Shown piece by piece: positions 20,392 through 30,935 of a stretch of DNA of 64,000 bases. The notes under the pieces were generated by a model, which was not told where the DNA came from, ran no database searches, and saw nothing but the letters and a program-made list of their open reading frames with translations. Within the stretch, counting starts at the first letter, position 1. Every line of letters starts with the position of its first letter. The position numbers and the translations under genes were made by a program. Origin of the DNA: Craspedostauros australis (Eukaryota > Bacillariophyta > Bacillariophyceae > Mastogloiales > Achnanthaceae). The DNA lies in NCBI GenBank assembly GCA_026770025.1, contig JAMXDE010000037.1:124001-188000 (forward strand), in the 5' to 3' direction.

Positions 20392-23168
20392 ATGATCCAT
20401 GCCAAGGCAGCCTTCGTTACCTTTCTCGCTCTCGCCAACACGGCAACGGTCCACGCCGTGCTCCGCGGCAACAGGACTCCTGTGGATCCAAGCAAGGAAC
20501 TCCGCACGGCGATGAACAAGATCCGCGCCCTCAAGGTCGGCGTTGATGGCAACGCGAAGGCGGCAAAACAAAACAAGGCCGAGCGAGAGCCTGCCACAGA
20601 CAACCCGAGTACTCCCGAGACCTCTGCGCCAACCGCGTTGCCGACTGGATCGCCGACTGCTGGACCCACGGGCCCTCCGACTGCCTCGCCGACGCATGAA
20701 CCGACCGGCCCGCCGACGGGCCCTCCAGCTGAGATGCCCTCAATGCCGCCTACCACTCAAGCACCATCTGACCCAGCTCCCTTCGATGCCGCCATCGAAG
20801 TCGCTTGCAACCCAGACGGTGCCACCGCCCTCGCCCTCACCCTTGCCGAAGCCAGCGCCAAGACCATCATCTGCGATGCCACCAAGCCATCGTGCCGCGA
20901 GGCCGTGACTGCCGTGAAGGAATCCGCAGAGCTGCAGAACTTCTTCGCTTGTGCTGGAGACCTCAGCGAAGGAGCCGCGCGCAAGCTCTTCAACAAGTAC
21001 GCAACAGACACTGTGCTCGCTGAGCAACTCACGATGATCGCCTCCACTAGCGCGACCCTCGTCACTGAACGTCCGGATGCCATGAACGAAGCATGCGCGG
21101 CCATCGCTGCGATGCAATCGCCTGCCGTCGCAGACCCATGCTGCCAAGGATCGTCTGGGTGCACTTCGGTCACCGGTTCCGCCTCCAACTCTCCTCCATT
21201 CATGACTGTTGCGATCACGGCATGCACCGGTGATAGCGCATGCAAGGATATGGGCCCTAATCCCCTCATCCTCGAGTTCTCCTGCACTGGCGAGAGTGCA
21301 TGCGAGTTGATGAACGAAAATGAAATCAACCCGTCCATCGCTGGAGTCACCTTCGTCGGCGAGATGGCATGCACCACCTCTCAATCTTGTGAGGGAGTAG
21401 GACGCCGCTCACATGGCGATGTGACCATCCAGACCGGTGCATGCGTTGGGTCAGAGGCATGCAATGCAGCTGGACGCCGCGTCGTGCAGAAGGCACCATC
21501 CTTTCGCTTCCGCAGCCACATCGACATTGGCCCGAGTGCGTGCATTGGCAGCAATGCCTGCAAGGATGCCCATTCAACCGCCAATCATGGTACTGCTGGC
21601 AAGCCGGCAGGCAGCCTGACCATTGGTGCTGGTGGCTGCGCCGCCGATGGGTCATGCGAGAAGATGGGCTTCAATGACAGGATGCGGACCGATCTCGTCG
21701 TTCCTCCTGGTGGATGCGGCAGTGTTGAAGGCTGCAGGGGATGCATGACGAAGATGGAGTGCGACTCCGACGAAGTCTACTTCATCAGCAACGTGGACGG
21801 AGCCTGCCCTAAGGGAGGCAGAAGCTCTGGGGGCAATCCTACTGGTGACAAGGTGGATGAGTACTGTATTGGCAAGGACACCTTGCCCACAGACTGTCCA
21901 ACCTTTTCTCCAACTCCTTTCCCAACACCTGTCACATCACCTCCCACATCAGCCCCGACATCATCTCCCACATCAGCCCCGACATCACCTCCCACATCAG
22001 CCCCGACATCACCTCCCACATCACCTCCCACATCACCTCCCACATCAGCCCCGACATCACCTCCCACATCAGCCCCAACATCACCTCCCACATCAGCCCC
22101 GACATCACCTCCCACATCAGCTCCAACTCTCCCCCCGGCATCCCTCACTGTCGGATGTCTTGAGATACCGGGTGGCGACGCATCATCGTTCAATTCCGTC
22201 ACTGGCGATGTATTGTGCGATGGTGCAACAGGCACATGCGCGGACTTCGTCTCCAAGGTTGATGCTCTGGCTGATGAGAAGCACAACATGATCAAGAGCA
22301 TCTTTGGATGCAATGATGCAGACTCTCCACAGCCTGTGACGTTGGAGGTGGCACAGGAACGCTTTGATAAGATCAAGAACGACGAAAGTGTGACCAAGGC
22401 ATTGCTGGATACGGTGGCAACCCTGAAACTATTCACTGGTAGCCCGTCTGCTGTGACGAGTGCGTGCGGTGGCTCATGCTGCAGTGGTGATGCTTGCACC
22501 GTTCACCCTGTCGATGGCGGTGTCATGACGGTGAGCTCATGGTCATGTACCGGGGATTTCGCTTGCAATAAGGTACGTCCCAACATAATCATACTTGACA
22601 GTTGCAAGGGAATCGGTGCTTGCTTTTTTTGGGCAGTTTCGATCCAGATGAGCCAGCTGCTGGTGTCGAAGTCGGATTCAGGGTAATCGGGCCAAGAGCT
22701 TGTGGTGAACCAAGCAGTTGCGGTAATGTGGGAAGAAATATCTTTGGCGATATACGAGTGGAAGAAGGAGCATGCAATGCACAGGATGCATGCGGTGACG
22801 TTGCGTTGCGCAAAAACCAAGGGTCTGCACCCATGACACCGATCGTGGCAAGTGTCTTCATTGGAAAGAATGCGTGCCAAGGGAAGTCCGCTTGCAAGTT
22901 TGTGCATCGCTCTGGAGCGGGCAAATCTGCAGGAAGCGTGAGGATCGAAGACGGTGCGTGCTCGGGCACATTCACGTGCGACTCTCTTGGCTTCGTCGAC
23001 AGTGCAACCAATGATGTCATCATCAGAGCAAACGTGTGCACGTCAGCTGCCACCTGTACAAGCTGCGCCCAAGGACCATTGTGTGAGTCAGAGAGAGAAA
23101 CGTACGTCATCGACGACGCAACCGCGGATTGCCGTGGGCCATTCCAAACTGCCTGTGAAGTCGTCTAA
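20392..23168 (+). CDS. secreted two-module Cys-rich protein (paralogue 2), one frameshift
   Basis: Function unknown. From the ATG at 20392 the frame gives a signal peptide (MIHAKAAFVTFLALANTATVHA), a Pro/Thr-rich stretch (about 60-125), a helical Cys-containing module (about 131-245, with FFACAGDLSEG), a first block of C-x5-C units (about 250-490: ACTGDSAC, SCTGESAC, ACVGSEAC, ACIGSNAC), a long SPPTSAPT-type linker (about 503-583), a second helical module (584-690) and a second C-x5-C block. The frame stops at 22686. The homologous sequence continues in another frame from a T7 run at 22624-22630 to the stop at 23168 (ACNAQDAC, ACQGKSAC, ACSGTFTC). One missing T restores continuity and would give about 925 aa. 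It may be a sequencing error or a real truncation to 764 aa. The design suggests a wall-associated or extracellular protein that arose by internal duplication. Confidence 0.82.
21937..22130 (+). repeat. PTS-linker minisatellite within Cys-rich gene 2
   Basis: Tandem repeat with a 12- to 24-bp unit such as TCACCTCCCACATCAGCCC. It encodes S-P-P-T-S-A-P-T repeats and joins the two Cys-rich modules. It is likely to vary in length between alleles and probably O-glycosylated; the glycosylation is inference. Confidence 0.85.
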
Positions 23169-24213
23169 GAGCCACCCGGGCGAGTCGACCTGCGCTTTGA
23201 AATGAACCTCCTCACTTTGTTCCTGAGATTTCCAAACTAAGAACATATTCGTAATCCTCGTAGATCTAAAACATATGCTGATCCATTACAGTTCTGCGGT
23301 TGGTCCTATTTTAAGTTTTATGGGCCGATGGATGTGCATATCTTTGGATCTCTTTCGGGTTTCAGCGGTTCGCGTCCGATTACATCGATTCAGTTTAACG
23401 CGCTACTGTTCTTTGTTTCAGCGAGTTTGTTCCCATTTTGAATTGCTTAGTCTCTTGTTGGAAATCCGGGGTTAATGTTAGTAGGAACTATTTGGTTGTT
23501 AGATCGTACTGTTTTAGAACTGTGAGCTCATTCTCTTCAGCTCTTTCACCTTTCATTTCGCACGTAGCATCTTCTGCAGCAGCATCATGTTGTACTGTTA
23601 CATTCATGCATCTCATCATCATGTATCTTCAGTTGCATCCATGAGATCATATCTGCAGGCATCCTTGTCATTCATCTCGTCATGCATATCAACATCTACA
23701 TTCACTGTGGTACGATTCCACAGTCATGCATTTCTCTCTTGATCTCCTGACACCAAACTTTACAATTGGTGTCATGATTGATGCCCTTTCTGAATTGTTC
23801 TAGTCCGTGGGTGACACGTGTCTTGATCTCCAGATGGGGTGATCACCAATCTGTCGGTCACCATCTTCCTTCATCGTGACGTCGATATTTGGTTTGATCA
23901 TGATTCCGTGTTTGGTGCTGGGACATCCTGTTTTCCGATGTCGTGGCCTTTCTTGATTCATTGAGGACAGGCTTGTTTGCTTGGTAAGACTGAGGTCATT
24001 CCCGTGTGATTCGTGTCGTGGTTGGAATGCATAATATTCAATGGTGTGATGAATAATATCCAAAGGTGTGACGAATAATGTTGGGAGTTGCGGCAATCAT
24101 GGGTATCTCTGATAGAGTCATACCCTCGATTCCTAACACCCTTCCACTGTCGCATCGACAACACATCACTCACACTCTCACAATTTTCATAATTTCGCGT
24201 CCTCTCCTCTCCG
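23169..24213. other. intergenic, no gene seen
   Basis: T-rich DNA downstream of Cys-rich gene 2. No LTR or coding signal was recognised up to the RNase H fragment at 24214. Confidence 0.5.
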
Positions 24214-24786
24214 TCACTGATCCATTGTGGAACGCAGTTGGATGTAGTGATCCCTGTGTTTCTCATAGGTCTCCTTTTTGGTATTCTTCGTAAAGCTGTC
24301 TGCGATGTTGTCTTCAGAACGCACAAATTTGGTTCTGGCCTCTCCGTTTGTGATCAGTTCTCGGATGAAATGATGTCGGATGTCGATGTGCCGTGTCCTG
24401 GCGGATGTTGATGGGTTGGACGCGATGAAGATCGCTCCAACATTGTCAACCATCACATCTGCCGGCTTGTGCATCCTCAGTCCGATGTCGCTCATCAATT
24501 GCGTTACGAAGCGAATTTCTTTTCCTTCCTCCGACAGGGCGACGTACTCTGCTTCCGTTGAGCTGAGTGTTACGCTCCGTTGTGCCTTTGATCTCCATAT
24601 GATCGGCACTCCTTGTAGTAGGACGATGTGCCCTCCTACGCTGATGCGATTGTCTTTGTCACCTGCGAATTCGCTGTCGGTGTATATTGCAATCTTCCAT
24701 GCATCTTGGGTCAGTGGACTTGGTTTCATCTTCAGTCCATACTCTCTTGTGTCCCACACAAACTTCATGACTCGTAGCATTTCCTT
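24214..24786 (-). pseudogene. copia RNase H fragment joined to an LTR
   Basis: Encodes about 190 aa of copia RNase H (YTDSEFAGDK, then SVTLSSTEAEYVAL, then VDNVGAIFIA, then RHIDIRHHFI), close to the C terminus of the family B element at 46.1-54.0 kb. The open frame runs on to 24822, but its first 11 or so residues are read from the end of the LTR at 24787-25583. Gag, protease, integrase and reverse transcriptase are missing. LTR end CCAACA passes straight into AAGGAAATG, where the intact element has an in-frame P-T-K just before this region. This fits an internal deletion at short homology. No LTR was found on the 3' side. Confidence 0.8.
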
Positions 24787-25583
24787 TGTTGGCAAGTTCC
24801 GCTCACGGAAGCCTACGATCATGGAAGATGGTATTGGTTGATAGTTGTTCGTTTGCTATTTCATTAGTTGGTTACTCCGATCCTCTTGGTGTACACCAGC
24901 TCTCTTGCCCGATGCTCTTGGCGCTTCAATCTGTTTCGTAGATTCAGTCTCCGACTATGAGTCGGTACGCGAGATCCTCTCTCGCTCCTCTCTGTATTCT
25001 CTCTCTCTCTCTCTCTCTCAATATCGTGTACTCGTGTTATGCGATACTCTGTGCTCGATGCGTACTCCACATTCGACACTCCGTTTGTTCAGTGCTGGTT
25101 CCTACTCCATGAGTACTTACCATTTGAAGTTCACCTTCAGTATCCATGGTCTTCATGGGTCATCGGATCTTCGCCTCCTGCTCTGACTTGGAGACAGATG
25201 TCGACGTGGTGACATGATGACATCCTGTCAACGTCAGTAGGCGTCCTTCTGCTCTCCAGATGTCACGTTCCATTGGTGATGCAGTAGCCTGTCAGATGAT
25301 ATTGTCATCTGAGGTATAGTTGGGAAGTACCTCGAGATTCTCTTGGTACCATTGATGGATGGACGGACGATGTTCTAATTCTCTCAGAAATCGTCGATTG
25401 CAAATTTCCTCCAGAAATCTTGCTCATTTGCGTGTGTTCCATTTCCGCTGTAATTCTGACAAATCACAGCATACTATTGACACGAATGTAGTTGTACCGT
25501 CCAAGTGCGTATGAGAGAATAACGGGTGAACGATGCACATATACTTGTACATCTCGACATATACTCACATGTACATCTCAACA
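24787..25583 (-). repeat. family B LTR copy
   Basis: About 797 bp, minus orientation, similar throughout to the LTRs of the 46.1-54.0 kb element. On the plus strand it starts TGTTGGCAAGTTCCG and ends ATGTACATCTCAACA. It serves as the 5' LTR of the RNase H remnant. Confidence 0.88.
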
Positions 25584-25585
25584 CG

Positions 25586-25714
25586 CATGTAGCTCACATT
25601 TTCTGTCACACAGATCCAAATGTGAGAGTTGCGGTAATGTATCATTTCATGACATTAGACTCCTCACTCTTGGGAGGTGCAGTAATTTGTCGTTTCAGAA
25701 CACCCGATTCCTGA
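25586..25714 (+). repeat. 130-bp dispersed repeat, second copy
   Basis: Similar to 18881-19010 (TGTAGCTCACATTTTCTGTCAC at the start with small differences, ACACCCGATTCCTGA at the end). It lies between two family B LTR sequences. Confidence 0.6.
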
Positions 25715-25716
25715 TA

Positions 25717-25813
25717 CATACTATCGACACGAATGTAGTTGTACCGTCTGTACAGGAGTATAAGAGAATAACGGGTGAAGCACGCACATATACGCGTAAA
25801 TCTTGACATATAC
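25717..25813 (-). repeat. family B LTR fragment, left half of an interrupted copy
   Basis: About 97 bp of the LTR 5' region in minus orientation (ACTATCGACACGAATGTAG to CTTGACATATAC). The sequence breaks off at ATAC. The next expected LTR bases appear 8.4 kb away at 34235-34257 (ATACACGCATGTACATCTCGACA split as ATAC then ACGCATGTACATCTC), so this LTR was split by the segment 25814-34234. Confidence 0.7.
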
Positions 25814-25966
25814 GACCCACGTCAGCCAATGACCGTACGGTCGCTACAGGATCCTGAAAAAATGGGCTCCTATAGAGACTAAAATTTAACCATATATACT
25901 TCAACGCATTGTCAATAAGGCAGGAGTGTGAGACAGTGAGTCCAGGCCTTGGTTATAAACTTATGA
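25814..25966 (+). repeat. left terminal inverted repeat of 8.4-kb segment
   Basis: 153 bp containing the palindrome GACCGTACGGTC and the words CTACAGGATCCTGAAAAAA and GGGCTCCTATAGAGACTA. It is matched in reverse complement by 34082-34234. Confidence 0.85.
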
Positions 25967-27390
25967 TGCCGTCAGCCTAGCGTTTTAGAGGCAAAACGTG
26001 ATGCAAGCGGCCAGAATTCTCTTTTTGAGGGGCTCTTGTCACGACACGTGGCACCCATTTCTATCTGGTTTTCGATTTCTTTGTGTTTTGCTTGGTGGGA
26101 CCCTCGATTTGGAACAATATGACGTGCTCATTTCGACGTTACGGACGTTACTTCGAGGCCAAACTGTGATGACGCGTTACTTCTTGTCGTTAAGTGCGAT
26201 GTGATGTCGCATGTTCCATGTGGAGTGACATCGTCAAGTCCACGAGTGGTTGGACAGACTTTTTATTGGATGTTTTCATCCCATCTGGTCCAGATCGATA
26301 CTGATTCTCACGTTTGTTTTGGGTCGCAGAAGCAGGTTTGCCAATCCGTTTCGAATGTGCATTTGGGACGCTCGTCGTGCGATGGAAATGAAATCAACTG
26401 CATTTGCGTTTTGCATCGCGTGTCGCCACACAACACGGCGGAGAGTCTGGCGTTGCTCATGTGATGCTTTTGCGCCAGTTCGATGCTCGCTTTCATTCCC
26501 GTTTTGCAACGCGCGGTTTTGCTGAGTGACCTTGCGTCATACTCCTCTACATTCATCACAACATCATGTGCACTGCATGCTCTACTCACACTCTACTATT
26601 CTACTCTGCATGATGTTGCTTTTCTGTGTATACTCGATCTGGATTGTTTGCCAACTGCTATCCTTTGTCGTACAAATATGACGCGCACAATCACCTGCAT
26701 CACTGAATGGGAACGAGTAGTATTTTGCATCTTTGTTTTTGTGTTGTTTGTGCATCACCAAGCGACGGTCGACGAGTCCGACTGAATCATGTTGTGAACG
26801 TTCATGTTAACAATTGATGATTAACACACACATCACCGCATCCAACAACACACACTCGCAAGCACAACATCAACATCAACACAATCACCCAAATATGCTC
26901 AGGAGCACACACCAAATGCCCAAGTGCAAGGAAACCCAAGACAACCCAAGAGAACCAACTGAAGGAAATGATGAAGTCTTTGACTACTCTACTCCCCCAC
27001 CCAATATCTGAATGACCTCTGCATGCATTCTCTTATTGGCACTTACACTTGGAGTTGCCCATGGTCATCCAGGTGTCTGGAGACTGGAAAAAGCAACATT
27101 CCCTTCCCTCCCAGCAGAAACAAATTAATTGCAGCTCTGTCGCATCTCCAACAGCAATCTCTTCAGGACAATACCTGTCATACACACACATCCATCCATC
27201 AAACAGAGAGAAAGTCTGCCTATCAACACCAACAAACACATTTGAGAGCCAATCATGATCAGCCAACAAAGAGCAAATGTCCAGACTACAGAAGCCAGCA
27301 AGACAATGATCCAAAATGCAATGTGGAACGAGGCAGCCAGAACTTCATCTATGCCTGCCTTTGCCTCCACCTTGATCAGGATGACTTGTC
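25967..27390. other. interior of 8.4-kb segment, left part
   Basis: No complete gene. Short ORFs only, apart from the signal-peptide-like ORF at 27012-27128. The A/C-rich DNA at 26820-27000 resembles a 5' UTR. Confidence 0.4.
27012..27128 (+). pseudogene. possible signal-peptide start of the decayed Cys-rich gene
   Basis: A 38-codon ORF starting MTSACILLLALTLGVAHG, which has the shape of a signal peptide, then a stop. It follows A/C-rich DNA like that before the other Cys-rich genes and lies upstream of the decayed paralogue at 29417-30935, with two LTR copies between. It may be the cut-off 5' end of that gene. This is a guess from position and composition. Confidence 0.25.
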
Positions 27391-28201
27391 TGTAGGCAAG
27401 TTCCGCTCACGGATACTCTTGTGATTTCATACAACAGTGTTGGTGGTGGTGCTAGTTGCTATGGTTTCTTCTGCCATTTCATTACGTTGCTAGTCTGATT
27501 CTATCTTGGAGTCTCTGCTGTTAGTCCGATGCTCTTGGTGTCTTCCGTTGGTCTACCTCACTATGAGTCGGCACACAAGATCCTCTCTTGCTGTTACTTG
27601 TATTCTCTCTCACTCTCTCAATATTGTGTGTTCGTACCATGCAATATTACGGACTCGACATGTACTCCATATTCGATACACACTCCGTCATCTCATCCTC
27701 TATTGGCCCACTACTCCACGAGTAATCGCCAATATCTCGTCCGAACTCCTCCTTGCATATCCACAATCTTGATGTCACTCGGTCATCAAATCTTCGCCTT
27801 CTTGGTCTGATGTGGAGACAGCTGTCCATGTGGTGACATGATGACATCCTGTCAACATCAGCTGTCATGTTCCATACTTCTTCAGATTCCAAATTCCATT
27901 GATGATGCAATGGTCTGGTGAGGATATTGTCACTAGAGGTTTAGTTGGGAATTACATCGATTCTTCTTCGATGTCAACTGTTTTCTGTTGGTTGATGGAA
28001 AGGCAGGATTCCTGATGTTCTCAGAAATGTTTGTTCACGAATTTCCTTCCAAGATTCTGATTGCTTTCGTGTGTCCGAATTCGTGATGTGATTTCGACAA
28101 TCACAGATCACTATTGACATGAATGTAGTTGCGCCATTTGTGCAAAGAGTATACGAGAATGACGGGTGAGCGATGCACATACCCATACGCACATTCTGAC
28201 A
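27391..28201 (-). repeat. diverged family B LTR copy
   Basis: About 811 bp, minus orientation, from TGTAGGCAAGTTCCGC to GCACATTCTGACA on the plus strand. It keeps the order of LTR blocks (ACTATGAGTCGGCACAC, CTCTCTCACTCTCTCAATAT, GACATCCTGTCAACATCAG) but is much more diverged than the other copies. No target duplication was seen. Confidence 0.75.
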
Positions 28202-28548
28202 GGCAATGGCGATGTCGAGAACAGGATTCTCGAAGCTCTGGCCGATCTTGGTAAATGCAGTAATGACATCGATGCCACAGTAGCGCCATACAAGAATGAA
28301 GAGATGGTTATCATGGACATCGACTTGGTGCATGTACTTGCCCAAATGAGATGCAACAAGAATTCCAAAGCAGACCACTTCGCCTCAGCATTCGGAACTG
28401 TGTCCAAAGGCAAATAAAATCTGGCAGACGGAAGCATGTCCTTCATTGGTACAAGGTAGAATGCAGACAAGCCAGAGATGAAGGATCAAACACTACAAAC
28501 TATCTTTATTCATGCCACAGACTACTTGAAGGGATCCAACACCACCAT
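28202..28548. other. spacer between two LTR copies
   Basis: 347 bp. The plus-strand frame to 28417 (ENRILEALADLGKC and VIMDIDLVHVLA) reads like coding sequence but matches nothing I recognise. It may be a leftover of the gene split by the LTRs. Confidence 0.3.
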
Positions 28549-29352
28549 TGTCGAGATGTACATGTGAGTATAGGTCGAGATGTACAAGTAAATGTGCATC
28601 GTTCACCCGCTATTCTCTCATACATGTACGGACGGTAAAACTACACTCGTGTAGATAGTATGCTGTGATTCGTCAGAATCACAGTGGAAATGGAACACAC
28701 GAAAATGAGCAGAATTTCTGGAGGAAATTTGCAATCGACGATTTCTGAGAGAATTAGAAACATCGTCCGTCCATCCATCAATGGGAAATGTATGGTACCA
28801 AGAGAATCCCAAGGTACTTCCCAACTAAACCTCAGATGACGATATCATCGGACAGACTACTGCATCACCAATGGAATGTGACATCTGGAGAGCAGAAGGA
28901 CGCCTACTGACGTTGACAGGATGTCATCGTGTCACCAAGTCGACATCTGTCTCCAAGTCAGAGCAGGAGGTGAAGATCCGATGACCGAAGGGCATCAAGA
29001 TCATGGATACAGAAGGTGAAGTTCAAATGGTAAGTACTCATGGAGTAGGAACCAGTAAGGAACGAACGGAGTGTCAAATGCGAAGTATGCATCGAACACG
29101 GAGTATTGTGTAGCACAAGCACACAATATTATGAGAGAGAGAGAGAATACAGAGAGTAGCGAGAGAGCATCTCGCATACCAACTCATCGTCGGAGACTGA
29201 ATCTACAAAACAGATTGAAGCGCCAAGAGCATTGGGCAAGAGAGAGGACACCAAGAGGATTGAAGTAGCCAAGTAATGAAATAGCAAACGAACGACTATC
29301 AACAATACTGTCTTCCACGATCGTAGGCTTCCAATCACGGAACTTGCCAACA
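28549..29352 (+). repeat. family B solo LTR
   Basis: About 804 bp, plus orientation, from TGTCGAGATGTACATG to GGAACTTGCCAACA. It is flanked by ACCAT (28544-28548) and CCCAT (29353-29357), a near-perfect target duplication. It lies 64 bp before the open part of the decayed Cys-rich gene. Confidence 0.85.
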
Positions 29353-29416
29353 CCCATACGCTCACGAACGATAACGGTGTTGGGGACAGCGACAAAATCA
29401 GAAGGAGGACAGCTAG

Positions 29417-30935
29417 AAGAACAAAGACACAGAGGCGCCAACCACTATTGCAACCACTACCCCTGGCATGTCAATGTTGGCACCAACCAGCGCCCTGACT
29501 TCAGCTCCATCATCAGCGCTGTCGTTGGCTTCAACTCCTACCCAACAAGCCCCAATTTCGGCTCCGTTCAGCAACCCGACTGCCGCATCTTGGATACCAA
29601 CAGCAACACCAACCTCAGCCCCAATTGCACCAACAGCTGGCCCGACCTTGGCAGCAACTAGTCCACCGATGTCTGCTCTGACCAGGGCTGCAACTTCCAC
29701 ACCAACTTTTGCACTGCCATCTGCACCGGCCTTGGTGCCATCTCCAGCCCAGACATTCGCTCCAAATCCAGCACCCACTGCATCTCCAACAGTGGCTCCA
29801 ACTGTGTTCAATGCCTCCATCGTCGCCATCTATGATTAACATGATACAGCCACAGATGACACTCTGGGAGATATCAAGACTTTGTTTTGCAACAGGGATG
29901 AGGCGTCGTGTCGCAAGGCCATTCTTGATGTCCGCAGTCTTCCAGACCTCCAGATGTTCTTTGCATGCACTGGGGATGATACAAGTGAGGGAGAGCCCCA
30001 TGCTGTGTTCAACAACTCCGCTTCCAACCCAGAGCTTTCTCAACAGCTCAAGGTGGACTTGAGCAGAGAAGCTCAATTCGTCACTGCCTTCAAAGGAACC
30101 CCAATGACAATGAAATGCACAAGAAATGCTGGCATAACCTTCTGCACCACCAATGGTGACTGCTTCTCTACTTCCAATGGCAGTTGCATGTTCCAGATCA
30201 GGGCCTCTACAGAGATCTCAACTCAGTACTCCAATTCCGGTGCCTCATGCTGCAGCGTGATGCAGTGCATGACGCTTGTGGCTGATGAAATCATCACCAT
30301 GATTCCAGACTCTTGTTCCGGTATGACCATGGCAAATCGATCCCATAGCAAGCTTGGCAGCAACATCATCATCCTTGGCAGCTGCCTCAATGACAACTCC
30401 TGCGCTGCGCTTGGCAGCTTCATGCATACAATCAACATCAACACAGTCATTGGTTTCAAGATCATTGGACCAGCAGCATGCACCAACGCCAGAAGCTGCC
30501 AAAACCTTGGAATCAACATCTACGGAATCATCTGCATTGAGCGTGCTGTATGCAACGGTGCCAACATCTGCGCCAATATGCACTTTCGCACGGAACAGCC
30601 ATCAAGTGTTGTCGCACCGACTCTTGCCAACATCAATGTCCAGGAGGAGGGATACCAGGGAGAGCGCTTGTGCCAGAACGCCCATCGTGAAACAGGAAAG
30701 GCCACTAGAAGCCTCAATCTTGGCAACAACTCCTGAATGCCTGCTGGCAGTTGAAACGGCACAGCAAGCACCGATGCTGCAATAGATGACCTCATTATCG
30801 AAGATGGCATCTGCATGACCAACAACAGCTGGTAGACCTGTGTCGCTGTTGTCATGTGCATCGGAACCGCTGGTCAGGCGTACGTCATTGCCAATGTCAT
30901 CACCAATTGCACTGTCTCCATCCCAGATGTACGCT
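29417..30935 (+). pseudogene. decayed Cys-rich protein gene (paralogue 3)
   Basis: Clear relative of the gene at 20.4-23.2 kb. From 29417 a Pro/Thr/Ala-rich stretch (TSALTSAPSS type) runs into FNASIVAIYD and is broken by an in-frame TAA at 29837-29839. The same frame continues with the helical module (NRDEASCRKAILDV, then MFFACTGDDTSEG) and the Cys block (IIILGSCLNDNSC, then FKIIGPAACTNARSC) to a stop at 30734-30736. Further remnants of the C terminus can be read to about 30935 (IIEDGICMTNNSW, then YVIANVITNC) with stops. The signal peptide is missing directly upstream, where an LTR sits. It is a non-functional copy with at least three stops. Confidence 0.8.

Noticed and set aside
21937-22130. 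regularly spaced repeats that could suggest a CRISPR array
   Set aside because: They are in-frame tandem repeats coding the PTS linker, with no unique spacers, in a eukaryotic gene.
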